Shown here in pieces: positions 32,641-44,129 of a stretch of DNA of 64,000 bases. The stretch is from Bolinopsis microptera (taxonomy: Eukaryota; Ctenophora; Tentaculata; Lobata; Bolinopsidae): contig NC_087079.1 of NCBI RefSeq assembly GCF_026151205.1, forward strand, positions 11,398,635 through 11,462,634. The letters run 5' to 3'. Under the pieces are notes generated by a model that ran no database searches, had not been told where the DNA came from, and saw only the letters and a list, made by a program, of their open reading frames with translations. Each line of letters opens with the position of its first letter. The stretch's first letter is position 1. Position numbers and translations under genes: made by a program.

Positions 32641-35600
32641 TCAGTTCTCTCTCGTGATCAAAGCAACAGAATGCTGTCCACCCCCTCCAACCAAATGCAG
32701 GGTAGAATCTTCCAGCTGCTTCCCCGTGAGAAGTATGGGATCCCAGGCGTCATTCTCGTCGTCTCCGTTACCCAGCTGCAAGTTAGTAGACATACCCCAC
32801 ACGTAGGCATTACCAGTACCACACAGAGCATACGAAGTGGCTCCCCCCGCTGCTATCATTTCAACATCATCCAAACCTTCTATCTTCTGTGGACTTTTAA
32901 TATCCTCATCTTCACCCAATTTACCAAGTCCCAGACGACCGTAATGTATCCTACCGAAACCGTAGACATGTCCAGCATCGTCCAGAATAAGCGTATGATG
33001 AAGACCGCCCGCTATCTGAACTATCTTCGTATCTTTAGCCCACTTGAATGGCATGGGACAGTAGTAATCTTCAAGTGAACCTGTACCACATTGACCGTAG
33101 TTATTTAACCCAAACACAAAACATGAACCAAGATTTGTTTTAAGGAATGTATGATACGCTCCACAGAATACTCCGATGACTTTTCCAGGGCATTTTCGTT
33201 TGTTGAATCTTATCTCCTGGGGAGACATGAAAATTAATTGTGTGTTACCAAAAGAAAATTTCGAGTGCGTTTTAATTTCTAGGTCACAAGAAAGCAAAGC
33301 TGGATAAAGATATCAAGAAACAAGTTTTTAAAACCTTAGGAGCCAGAACAGTATCCAGTCCACGCCGTCCGCCCCGAACAGACATGAATCTAGCGACCCT
33401 TCCCAGTTGTCCTTGTTCAGCGCAGCCCCAACTCCAAACTTGTCCTTGCCGGGTAACAGCAACTGAGTGGTCTACTCCAGAGCCCAGATCTATTACCTGT
33501 AAGAAGAGAGTTAGAGCCAAGACAGCAAGATTGAAGTTAAGAACTTCAGTACGCGGTTTTTACTAAAAATCGAAGAAAGGCCGCCTTCGTATATTCGAAT
33601 ATACGAGAAGCAGTGTATGAATTCGCGTTTTAATAATGCTGATCTATGCAAGAATGTATTTCGCGCGTTCCATAAACAAACGGGCACAGCGGTCATACTG
33701 TCGTAGTGTGACAGACTCGTGCTATTTGCAGTGAAACTTTTATCCCGGATCAGATAAGGTCTGTTAAAATTTGTAATTCGTACAAAGCTTAGTTTTTAGG
33801 AATTTCAAAGAAGACGAGATTGCCAAAGTTAGTCTTTTTGAATTTGAAGCATTCAACTTAAATTTGTTAAAAAATTAAAAGAACAACAACCTTACATTGT
33901 TCACCTGCTTAGCTGCGAATAAAGTATATTCAATTATTTTCATGGAAATCAGGGCACTCTGGCGACTAAAAATACGACTCACCGGGTCAGATGAATTGTT
34001 CATAACACAAACAGCCTTCCATCTTGGTGTGCTTTCACCTCCGTCTTTTTTCTTCTCGTCCTCATCTAAGAAAACAGAGTAGTTGTTAAGGTAAGGACGT
34101 CACTGACTGCCTAGTGCCATCTTACTATATATAAAGCGAGACGATATGTATATTAATAGAAAGTATTTATAAAATGTTTCCCCAAACTTACCCCCCCCCC
34201 CCCCCCCTGAGTTGTAATAAATTTTAACTCAGATATCTTAGCCAGTAAGATGAACAATATGAAGTTTATGATCAACTGTAAAAAATGTTAGCAGCCAAAA
34301 TTATGAGACCTCGGCAAGTGTCGAACGTTTCGTTAATTTTATTAAACCAAGAGATATAGACTAAAGTTAACTGTACTTTGCAGGGACTATTTTGCAGGAG
34401 CAGGTGTGTTTTGGCAAAATCAGATAACACAAGATATTAATTAAGATGTCACTTTAATTATATAATTTACATTGTGAAATCCATCGGAAAGATTAGAAAA
34501 GAAAAAGTAATTACCAAGAAGTGGTCCACTGTTGTCCCGGTAATAACCCCAACAGTAAACGTGACCAAGCTGAGTTAGAACTGCTGTGTGACTGTCACCC
34601 GCACACACTTTTATCACACGATCCGTTATCTGTGTCACGAGTCCTGGGGACAGAAATATATAACATTATACTTATGTATAATAATACTAGTGTAACCCGT
34701 GCCTGCGGCCGGGACTTTAATATCACAGTTGAATTGCAAAAGTATAAACGGTGCAAAAGTTAAAACGGTGCAAAAGCATGAACTCGCTCAGTCCAAACCG
34801 GCCGTATTAAAGTAAATTTAATTCTGAGCCCCCAACACGTATCGAAAACAGTGAAAAATCGGCCAGTAATTAAAAGACGTGGTGTAGACCTCACACAGCA
34901 CACTCCATCCTTCATTATACAATTAGACCCCTGATTATAATGTATTTTGAGACATGGCATAATGTTTAGACTACATGATACAACTGAACTCAGAAAATAG
35001 AAATACATCCTTACAAACTCAAAATAAGCAATTCATGAATCATTCACTCTAATTATTGTAGATTATAGATAATACAGTATTTCACTGCCTCCAGAATCTA
35101 ACCCACCACTGTAGTAAATGACAACAGGCTAGTATAACAATACCACTAATAATACACAAAACCACCAATTAAACCATCTTCCGAATATACATTTCATAAA
35201 AACTTTAATCATTTGGCTTCGTCAGAGTTTTGTCGGCACTTTACCGAAAAAACCATGCCCATAACTCCAACCGTTTTCTTGATTAAGCCGTTCGGAAATT
35301 ACCCACAGACAGACAGACACACATTTTGTATATATATTACATATATTATATATTATTACAATATAATACGTTTTTAATTTATGAGTATTGCTGAAAGCAC
35401 ATGTTATGTTATTCCCTATTATAATCATACAATACAGGATTAGAATGTTGATAATAAATACATATGCCTTTGATCACATTCTACAATAAATGTTTATAGT
35501 ACTCAAATTTAGATTAGAGTGGAATCACTGAAGGACAGAAGAGATAAAATTACACTCATTACACTTATTACTTTACTAAAGTACTAAGTTGTTAATGGTT

Positions 35601-36195
35601 TACATCAATGTTATCTCACCGGGAATGCACTCTTCTTCCATACATGTGGCCTTGCGCCCCAGCGCTCCCTCGTCGTTGCACCCCCAGGTGTATACGCGCC
35701 CACTGTCTGTCAGCGCCACAGTGTGCATACCTCCGGCTCTAACTGCCACCACATTCTCATCCTCTAGATCTCCTGTATTGGTGGAATGTTAGTTAGGAAT
35801 GTAGCTTTTAGATCTTACTGTTCTTTGTAAGTGTTTATTAAATAATAATGGGAATGATTAAAACTCGAGTTTCTTTAATTATAATTATAAAGACATGATG
35901 TTTAATGAATAGGAGTACCTAACATCATATTAAATGGTATTTTACAAGCTGAACAGCCCCAACATTATTCACCTTTTTTGACGACAGCAGGCTTCTTCCT
36001 GACCAGGATCTCATCGCCAAGTCCCAACTGGCCGGTATCCCCAGTGCCCCAACACAACACTATGCCCTTGCTTTCACTCTTTTTACGGGATGGAGGAGAT
36101 AACTCCAGCTGAGTAATGTCAGGCACTTCTAGAGTGTCCTTTAGTTTACGCTTTGCACCAAGTTTAGGTGTAACTATTCCGGGGCGGGCTGACAT
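32641..36195 (-). CDS. RCC1: RCC1, Ran guanine-nucleotide exchange factor, 6 exons, complete
   Basis: Exons: 35973-36195, 35620-35772, 34515-34643, 33983-34065, 33335-33496, 32641-33216; phases agree at all junctions. The product is 441 residues against about 421 in vertebrates. It begins [20 protein letters not shown], a basic nuclear-targeting N terminus, then shows the seven-bladed propeller repeats: [80 protein letters not shown] and [13 protein letters not shown]. It ends [18 protein letters not shown]1 sits on chromatin and loads GTP onto Ran, which drives nuclear transport and spindle assembly. The match follows the RCC1 ortholog pattern blade by blade rather than that of general RCC1-domain proteins. 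A 17-base C run lies in the intron at 34191-34207. Confidence 0.95.
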
Positions 36196-36913
36196 TATGA
36201 GCTCTTTAAGTATGATTTTTGTTAAAAAGAGCGTACGTAAGAAAAATTAACATACAAGGGAAGATTACATTATTACATTGTATATGGCAAATTTTCATTG
36301 ATAAGTTGCATGGTTAGAGCAAAGTTTCAAAGGCACTGCTGTTTATTTTCATTATAAACCCATTGTACGAGTCAAACAAATTGAAAGAGAAAAAAAATTG
36401 AAATCAAGGTAAATAGAGAAGCATCACAATTTAACATTTTTAACCCAAAAACGAACAATTCAAAAACTTTAAATTTAAAAAATTAAATCTTTACTGGACA
36501 TGTCTAATTTTATATCATTTGAAATTAATGAAAATATTTTATCATAAACAAACTAATCAAATGATAAACTATTCAGCAAAATTAGAAACTGTTGGTCGCA
36601 GCTAAAATTATTTCAACAGGTATTATGTAAACAAAACCAATTTAATCAATTCGTACTTTACACCTGTAAAAAGATCCTGACTTTTTTCAAGCTATTTTAA
36701 GCTTTATCAATTTACTAAAAAATCAATCTTAAATGGCAAAGTCTCATGAAAGAATTACAGTAAACTAAAATCTCAAGATGTTTTCAGTAAATCGATTAAA
36801 ATTACATTCCACTTGCACTGTTGTTTAATCAAGAAAGTAATCTACAAAGCTGCTACAGGCTTTCCCTCAAAACATGCCTAAAATATGGTAAGTTTTCATC
36901 TCAAGAAACATAA
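36196..36913. other. Intergenic spacer between RCC1 and the UNC93-like gene
   Basis: A 718-bp AT-rich gap. It should hold the RCC1 promoter and the 3' UTR of the upstream minus-strand gene. No distinct motif could be picked out. Confidence 0.5.
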
Positions 36914-38305
36914 TCAATTAACGTGTGTTCTTTCATCAGTAGCCCCAAAATATCTCAGCAAAATTTTCTCAAACAAAACATGATTGACAAGCAAACCAAA
37001 GATGCTAACAGCAACAAAGGCATAAAAATTAACATATGGGACAACAGCATAAGTTACTGCACTAGCACTACTCCAAACAATCGTTTTGACTGTGAACATG
37101 ACACTGGGCTTAAAGTCCTCCATAACATCATCTGCCCTGGAACAGGTGCCACATGAGATCTGCTTTAAGAGGTCCATCCAAGTCCTTGAAATACCGCTGA
37201 AAAATCCCAAGAGATACACAACCCAAGGACCAAGGGGTACAAGAGCATCTGAAGCATTACCTTGAGCATGTATTGATATTGGAGGAAATATCGACATTAT
37301 AATCAAAAGCCATAACAGAGTCACTACTGTAATTAAATAAATCATAAATCTGTAGCCAATAAAAGTTGTTAACTTATTCCAAATTGCACTGAAAACTATT
37401 TTACAGCAGCCATATATAAGGCCACAAACAGGTAAAAGATGTCTGTCGCTATATGTATTGCGAATACAGGTAAATATTACCACCAGCCAAGCATCAAACA
37501 TTCCTGAAACAATACTAGTTACCCCCTGAGACAATGTAGCGGGCTTAACAAGAAACTTTAACAAGCGCCTTGGTATGCTAATTTCGTCTCTAAATGCAAC
37601 CTCTATATTATCAGAAGTTACAAGGGGATCATAATCATTATAGTCCTCAGCATCGCTGTCCGGCAAGATTTCGCTTTCAACAATTGTTTCAACAATTGAT
37701 TGCTCCCTGCTATTTTGGGGTGTGCTTGGCATTTTTCGTAACCCAAAAGCTGCCAACAGTGCAGCAAAGATTGTAATTGCTGTACATAAACTATAGATGT
37801 GAATCCGTGCTGTGTCAGTTATCTTTCTTGGACTGTCCAGATTGAAGTAGTTTATTAGATTTCCAATAAGTGCTGCAAAGCTGTACGTCAGTATGAAGTA
37901 ACTCATGTTTCTTTCAATGTTCTTTTTTTGTGACACAGAAACCACATAATCAAAGACCACAACCCACACTATCCCATCAGCAATGCCATTTATTGTGGCC
38001 CCAGTGATAAGCACATACTTATCTAGGAAGATCATTGCAAGATACAGGGGCACATGAAACAGAGCAGAGCCTGAAATAAGAATTCGGTATCCAAGACATT
38101 GCAAAAATGGAACAACAAAAGAGCCTCCAATCGAAATAAACGAGTTTATACTTGAACACTCATATCCAAGCTTTGAAGTAAGAGTTGTGTTGCTGTCATC
38201 TAGCGAAGCATTGAGCATGTCAAAAGCTGAGATGTTGGCAGCATACACAAGCATCAATAGCACACTGGCTATAGCGATGTTCCATATCTCCAAGTTCACA
38301 GCCAT
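36914..38305 (-). CDS. UNC93-like major facilitator superfamily protein, single exon
   Basis: A single open frame of 463 codons plus stop. I start it at the ATG at 38303-38305 (ACCATGG, a very good Kozak context). The frame is open another 11 codons upstream but has no ATG there. About eleven or twelve hydrophobic spans alternate with short loops. A long acidic cytoplasmic loop (about residues 195-245, with SDAEDYNDYD) splits the two halves, as in MFS carriers. Segments such as LTSKLGYECSSINSFISIGG and NGIADGIVWVVVFDYV recall UNC93-family proteins. The substrate is unknown. The lack of introns contrasts with its neighbours and could mean a retrocopy. An MITE starts 50 bp upstream of the ATG. 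Confidence 0.7.
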   Translation of the reverse strand: MAVNLEIWNIAIASVLLMLVYAANISAFDMLNASLDDSNTTLTSKLGYECSSINSFISIGGSFVVPFLQCLGYRILISGSALFHVPLYLAMIFLDKYVLITGATINGIADGIVWVVVFDYVVSVSQKKNIERNMSYFILTYSFAALIGNLINYFNLDSPRKITDTARIHIYSLCTAITIFAALLAAFGLRKMPSTPQNSREQSIVETIVESEILPDSDAEDYNDYDPLVTSDNIEVAFRDEISIPRRLLKFLVKPATLSQGVTSIVSGMFDAWLVVIFTCIRNTYSDRHLLPVCGLIYGCCKIVFSAIWNKLTTFIGYRFMIYLITVVTLLWLLIIMSIFPPISIHAQGNASDALVPLGPWVVYLLGFFSGISRTWMDLLKQISCGTCSRADDVMEDFKPSVMFTVKTIVWSSASAVTYAVVPYVNFYAFVAVSIFGLLVNHVLFEKILLRYFGATDERTHVN

Positions 38306-38355
38306 GGTCTTTGCAAACTGGCTATATCTGAGTGACAAACATTAAGGTCAATGTA

Positions 38356-39113
38356 CAGGGTGGGCCAAAAGTCAGTGTGCAAACGTTGGGTCTTATACCT
38401 CCGCTGAGTTTTATATTTGAGAGCTGTTGCTTTGCAGATGGCATACTGTACTTACTGGTTCGAGGATTCCGTCGTCAAAATTTGAAAATTCGAATATTTT
38501 AGACCACGCCCATTCAATATTAAAACACCTATATTGTTTTCTCTGAAAATCCTGAACGCCTAATTTTTTTAGAGACGGTAGATTATCAAATGTTGCATAT
38601 GATCTGAAAAAATGAGGCAAAACGGATTAGAAATGACGAAGTTAACAAGCATTTTGTGTATCTCGTTAACTGGGTGATTATGTGACACCGTGACACGACA
38701 CCTTAATTGGGCACCCTTAACAATTCCCATAATGTTTAACGGGGTAGTTAACGGGGTCACCTTATCACGTGATTAGGTAAACCAATCACCTGATCACACG
38801 TAATGAACAAGCTTGTTATGCTTCATATCTCGGTCATCTGAGAAGCTAGAACTCTCATTCTTTCAGGGCAAACGTAATTCGAATGGCCAAACACAATTCA
38901 ATAACATTTAGCTTGATCCGATTATCCAAACTATCAAAAAAATGTGAAAATGAACCTCCATTTGAAAAAAATGAACGCGAATATTTTTCGAGTTGACAAA
39001 TTCCTCGAACCAGTGGTGGTACTAAGTCATACCAGAAGGAAGTATTTCAATTGGGCACTCAGTGACTGAGCTATTAAGGCCAACGTTTGCACACTGACTT
39101 TTGGCCCACCCTG
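38356..39113. mobile_element. Mariner-like MITE, copy B
   Basis: The same element as 11637-12405: ends CAGGGTGGGCCAAAAGTCAG and its inverse, with TA on each side (38354-38355 and 39114-39115). It is slightly shorter and differs by scattered substitutions and small deletions. There is no coding capacity. Confidence 0.88.
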
Positions 39114-39115
39114 TA

Positions 39116-40530
39116 TTTTTAAATGAAACAATAAATCTTGTATTATGAATTTTATATAATAATATTATCTATACTATAATTTAAACTTGACGAAATTTCC
39201 CCGGCAAATCGACCTCAAAATGACCCTCTGGTGAAATCAAACCCAGCTCGCAAATGGAGTTGAAACCTCGCCATTTTTAGCAGGGTTGTAGAAAAAGGAT
39301 AGGAATAGGCTATAGCATTCTTAGAATTTTGATTTAGGCTTTAGATTTTTTATAATTAACGTCGGAAGTGAGGTAAAATAACCGTTAGAATAATGTCGTT
39401 ATTTTAGCAAAGGTTTACTGCGCTGTTGCGTAGCAACGTTAAAATGCACGTGCGCGAGCAAAAACATCTTAACTACGCGCGTTGTTATGCTGTATGCTAC
39501 GTCATAATTTCAAAACTAGCTCACATTTACGCTCACGCTATGACTTATATTCATAACTTTGGTTGTGATTGGTATTTTTTGATGCGGTAAAAAGTATCGT
39601 TTTGGGAATCCGAATACTAACAACGCTGTCGCCATTGTTAGATAAATTCCATTATGTCTACAGTATAACAGAGCTATATGATGAAGAGAAATTAAAACAT
39701 AACTGATTTTTAAAATTTCCTCGAACAAAGCTTTGTCAAGAACACACGATCCTAAGGATATCTTGGTGCTGTCAAGTCGGGGCAATATTGCAAAGAATCC
39801 CGTGTTCAAGGATTGTCTTCATAACTAGCTATTACTTATTTTCATAGCAATCAATTTTCATATAATAATTTCATATAATGATAATAATTTTGAATTAACG
39901 TTTTGTCAACCTACGTAAATATCCATTTATTAACCTATTTGATTTAGGATCTAAAGTCATTTGATAGATTATGTCATTTTACCAATTTCATTCAGCACAA
40001 ATTTCCTTTTTTATTTATCACAATTCTTTCATACGTAAAAACTTCAATTTGAACAGATCTATCAAATGAGACGATGAGGGACCTGACATTTACCGAAATG
40101 ATTCAAATGTGTAATTCATATATTTTCAGTGAAGCAGGGTTCGGGAACTAAAGCATATTTGTTGGATTGTTTGACCATTGACTAGCGATGACCGATAAAT
40201 ACCTATATATATTTATAACTTTGGTTGTGATTGAAATTTTTTGATGCGGTAAAAAGTATTGTTTTGGGGCTATATGATGAAGAGAAATTAAAACATAACT
40301 GATGCTTAAAATTTCCTCGAACAAAGCTTTCGACTAGCGGCGGGTTTCTAGTATATTATAATCGAATCTCTACACTTTGTGTTCTAAATCTCTAAATTTA
40401 ATGTCTGTGATTATTATTTTTTGTTTGAAAAATTTCAAACAGTATAATATGTAATATGTATATATACAATAAATTAAATCAAGTGATGCAATTGGCAGAG
40501 CACAATCGTAAATCCTGAACAATAAATATC
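39116..40530. other. Intergenic with a diverged direct repeat
   Basis: A block at about 39548-39740 (AACTTTGGTTGTGATTG ... CCTCGAACAAAGCTTT) recurs at about 40210-40330 with roughly 75 bp missing in the middle. Otherwise AT-rich sequence with no gene. Confidence 0.55.
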
Positions 40531-40539
40531 ATCTATCCC

Positions 40540-41027
40540 TCGTAGCTCTTCTCCTCAGGTATCAGGTTGAGGGAGACATTGGATATAGGGGCGGTCCATG
40601 CCTTCTTTGCCATCCCACGTACACCTCTAACTGCCCGTGATTATAGATATCAAATGCTTTGTAATCCCAGTATAAGAGCTGGTTACCCTTACACTTTTAA
40701 GAAGATAACTCCATTTATCAACGTATATGCATAAAATTCTTAATGAGGCTGCACCATCATCATTCACCGATACATTTTCTTATGTATCCGGAGGATCACG
40801 TGATGTTGAGAGGTGCAACCTTTATATTCACAAATCCAGAACACAAAACCTTTACATATTTAGGTGAAAAATGTTGGAATACAATTCCAGAGAACATAAG
40901 GACTATAGAATGTAGTGTAAAATTCTCACAATGTATGAAATCTAAATTTATGTCAGATGTAACTCAAGGAGTCTCATCCTATGAAATAAACAATAGTTTC
41001 GACTATTTCTACACTCTAGCTATGTGA
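40540..41027 (+). pseudogene. 3' remnant of a CR1/Jockey-type LINE ORF2
   Basis: The end of the 94-codon frame (40743-41027) reads FTYLGEKCWNTIPENIR ... KFSQCMKSKFM. This is the conserved tail found after the reverse transcriptase domain in CR1- and Jockey-like elements (pattern: aromatic-xx-G-xx-x-WN-x-(L/I)P-xx-(I/L)R ... F+...K..). An upstream stretch from 40540 may belong to the same ORF but is broken. Confidence 0.6.
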
Positions 41028-41202
41028 CAACTGAAACAAATTTTAAGAGTTTTTGTCATGTGGAAAGGCCCCCTGCGTTATATGACCTTATTAAATCAAA
41101 TAAGTTAAACTTAATCTTTAAATCCTATTTAAACTTATTTTCAGAAGTATAGAACTTTAAACATCTCCTTTATTCGTTCCCATTTGTTATCATTGCCATT
41201 CT

Positions 41203-42575
41203 ATAGATGTGGATACTGGCGGGGAGGTGATCATTGTTTGTTTACATTAATAGTGAGCACATGTTAAGCAGGCTGAGGAGGTGATCATTGTTTGTTTACA
41301 TTTTAGGTGGAGCACATGTTGAGCAGGCTGAGGAGGTGATACATATTTTGTATTATAGAAGGTTTGTAACACTTGTAACGCCTTCTTGTTACCCCCCTTT
41401 GAGGGCCCCGAATTATTTTCTGAACGAAAGCTCAAAAATAACCGAGAAATCAACCTTCTTATTAACTCATTTTGATGACCGTTTCTAACCTAAAATTGCA
41501 CGAAAAATCGATTAAGCTAGGTTTCAGAACCTATAAACACTTCCTTATCCCTCAAAATCGATGTTTTATAGTTACCGAAAGATCGAGGCAATCCTCACCT
41601 TAACTGATCGAACTTGAGCGAAGAGCAGAGTACGACAAAACACAGCAGTGCAGGTAAGCAACTCATTTTGATGACTGTTCCTCACCTGTACAACGTTGCA
41701 CGAGAAATCGATTTAAGTTGGTTTTACAGCCCAATAACGCTTCCTTTTTCCTCAAAATTGTTGTGTTACTCAAACAAAGAACATGTTGATTCTGCAACGA
41801 AAGAACAAGGAGATTGTCTCATTAACAACTCGAACAGGTTCTATCACAATTTTCAGAGCAGAGCACGATATAGCAAAAGTCAAAAGAAACACAATAAAGG
41901 TATATAACAATCATAATAACAAGTTCAGAATTATATTTATTCGGACGACGGGCAGCCCTGATGTGCTCCGTGATCCCGACCAATTGTAATAGAGGTGTTC
42001 TGTCACGTGACGCTGATCCGTCCAATCACAACAGGAAGAGTGAGCAGAGGGACATTATATCGTATGTTTACCTTTCTTATCTGTATTTGACCCTTTGTTC
42101 ACATTGTTATCTCTGCCACAGGTTGGCAATTTCAAGGTGCTCTTATCTGCAGACTGCACCTTCGGTACACACGCCATGATTACGTCATACAGAACTAGAA
42201 ATTGTGTGAACCGTGATCATTACAATGTAACCGTGCCCACTGCCCATGTACAATATGAGATTTTTCTGAACGGGCCCCTATAATTTTAGGTTTGAAACGG
42301 TCATCAAAATGAGTTAATAAGAAGGTCGATTTCTCGGTTATTTTTGAGCTTTCGTTCAGAAAATAATTCGGGGCCCTCAAAGGGGGGTAACAAGAAGGCG
42401 TTACAAGTGTTACAAACCTTCTATAATACAAAATATGTATCACCTTCTCAGCCTGCTTAACATGTGCTCCACCTAAAATGGAAACAAACAATGATCACCT
42501 CCTCAGCCTGCTTAACATGTGCTCACTATTAATGTAAACAAACAATGATCACCTCCCCGCCAGTATCCACATCTA
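41203..42575. mobile_element. 1.37 kb TIR element with arms of about 290 bp
   Basis: 41203-41490 and 42290-42575 are inverted copies with few differences. The outer ends read ATAGATGTGGATACTGGCGG. Each arm holds two tandem copies of GTGATCATTGTTTGTTTACA followed by GAGCACATGTT and GCAGGCTGAGGAGG. Matching frames in both arms (for example LTLVTPSCYPPLRAPNYF) follow from the symmetry and are probably not protein. The interior (41491-42289) has no recognisable gene. The target duplication is unclear. Confidence 0.75.
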
Positions 42576-42576
42576 T

Positions 42577-43136
42577 TATTGTTCTATACTTCTGTGTATA
42601 ACTATAAATAATATTACTAACGGAATTTCAAAGTGGGAATCTATGTAATTTTCAACATTAATTGTTACCTTCATGCCCACAGTTCACTGTTAAATCATAT
42701 CTTATTTTATCACTCATAAATTAATTATTTATTGTGTTTTACATGCTATATCTTTATGTCCCTAGAAGGGTATTCTACTAACAGTTTTCGACTGACTTGA
42801 ATGTCATGCACAGCAGATTGAAGCTTCTTGAATTATTTTTTATTCTTATTGTATTGCTGTGTAAATTTGATTCTAGAGCTTCTAATTCTAGAGCTCAATG
42901 AAACAATAAGTTTTCAATGAAACAATAAGTTTTATTTCACATTCCTTTAATCATAAATAAAATAAGAGCTTAATCCATGAATTAGTTAACTAGAAGTAAA
43001 CTTGAAAATCCCATTAACCTTAAGCTGCTTCTGCTTGAAAGGCCAAGGGAGGTACCCATCCACCACAGTGTCATTTTTGGGTGTACTTAGGTCATGTTCT
43101 CACCATGCTACCGTTAAATCAAACTGAGATGGACTT
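42577..43136. other. Intergenic, nothing recognised
   Basis: AT-rich sequence between two inverted-repeat elements. A short tandem doubling of TCAATGAAACAATAAGTTTT lies near 42896-42936. Confidence 0.5.
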
Positions 43137-43142
43137 AAATCT

Positions 43143-43847
43143 GGGGGGGGGGCCAACCATATTAAAGTATATTAAAATGTAGGATTTTTCCCGATTTTGA
43201 CCCGGGGATATACTTTAATATACTTTAATATACCTACAATATACTTTAATATATCCCTATCCTTGGAGGCCTACATCGAAAATTGTTACCCAAAATAAGC
43301 TTGAAATGCAATTCTTAATCGATTCCAAAAAGTTCTTGAAAAAATATTGAAAACTGATGGAGTTATTTCAATTTTAATGAAGTCATTTTGGCTAGTATTC
43401 CGAACAGAGATATTATTGTGCAATTTTCCCAATTTTGTTCATGGAGGTCTTTTTACTTAGTATCCACTATATTCAACAAACACTGAGTTATATCTTTCAC
43501 ATAGAGTTAGTCTCATTAAAAAATATTGAAATTTTATCGAATTTGGGCAAAAGCGAATTTGGGCAAAAGCGTATGCCCAAATATGGGCATATTTTTTAAA
43601 GCTCATAGCTCAGCCAATTTTTGACCAATCTGGATGGAAAGTCATGTACTAGTCCTAAAACAGGCTTATCTTGCGAATCTGAGTGAAAAATATAGTTCAT
43701 CATGTAAATCTTAACGAAGAATATAAATCTTCTAATTGTAGGTATATTAAATTATATTAAAATGTAGGATTTTTTCCGATTTTGACCCGGGATATACTTT
43801 AACATACTTTAATATGGTTGGCCCCCCCCCCCCCCCCCCCCCCCCCC
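43143..43847. mobile_element. 705-bp element with poly-G/poly-C ends and 6-bp target duplication
   Basis: The left end is ten G then CCAACCATATTAAAG; the right end is its inverse closed by 26 C. AAATCT flanks both sides (43137-43142 and 43848-43853). The TIRs of about 95 bp contain repeats of TATACTTTAATATACTTT. There is no coding frame. Six-base duplications occur in several superfamilies, so I do not assign one. The unequal G and C tracts suggest slippage. Confidence 0.75.
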
Positions 43848-44129
43848 AAATCTATTGGTAATGGTATGTCAGTAGTACAACTTAACCGTCTCTTTGTGAC
43901 AGTCCCTAACAACAATTTCGCCACGGTTGTACCACGCAAGATAATAATAATAATAATAAATTAATGTTATTTTTACCAAAAGGTTAAATAATTTAAATTT
44001 AACCCTTATGCGCAGCTGTAAATGACACTTAAATTAACGAGAGTGTGCATCTTTGCCTTAGACGGAGGTGGAACAAGAAAATGTTCAGAAAACAGGCGAT
44101 AAAAACTGTAAGATTGGAGTATTATATTT

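Noticed and set aside
32569-33078. 169-codon plus-strand frame
   Set aside because: It is the antisense shadow of the last RCC1 exon.
41288-42491. Matching frames in both arms of the 1.37 kb TIR element
   Set aside because: They mirror each other only because the arms are inverted copies.
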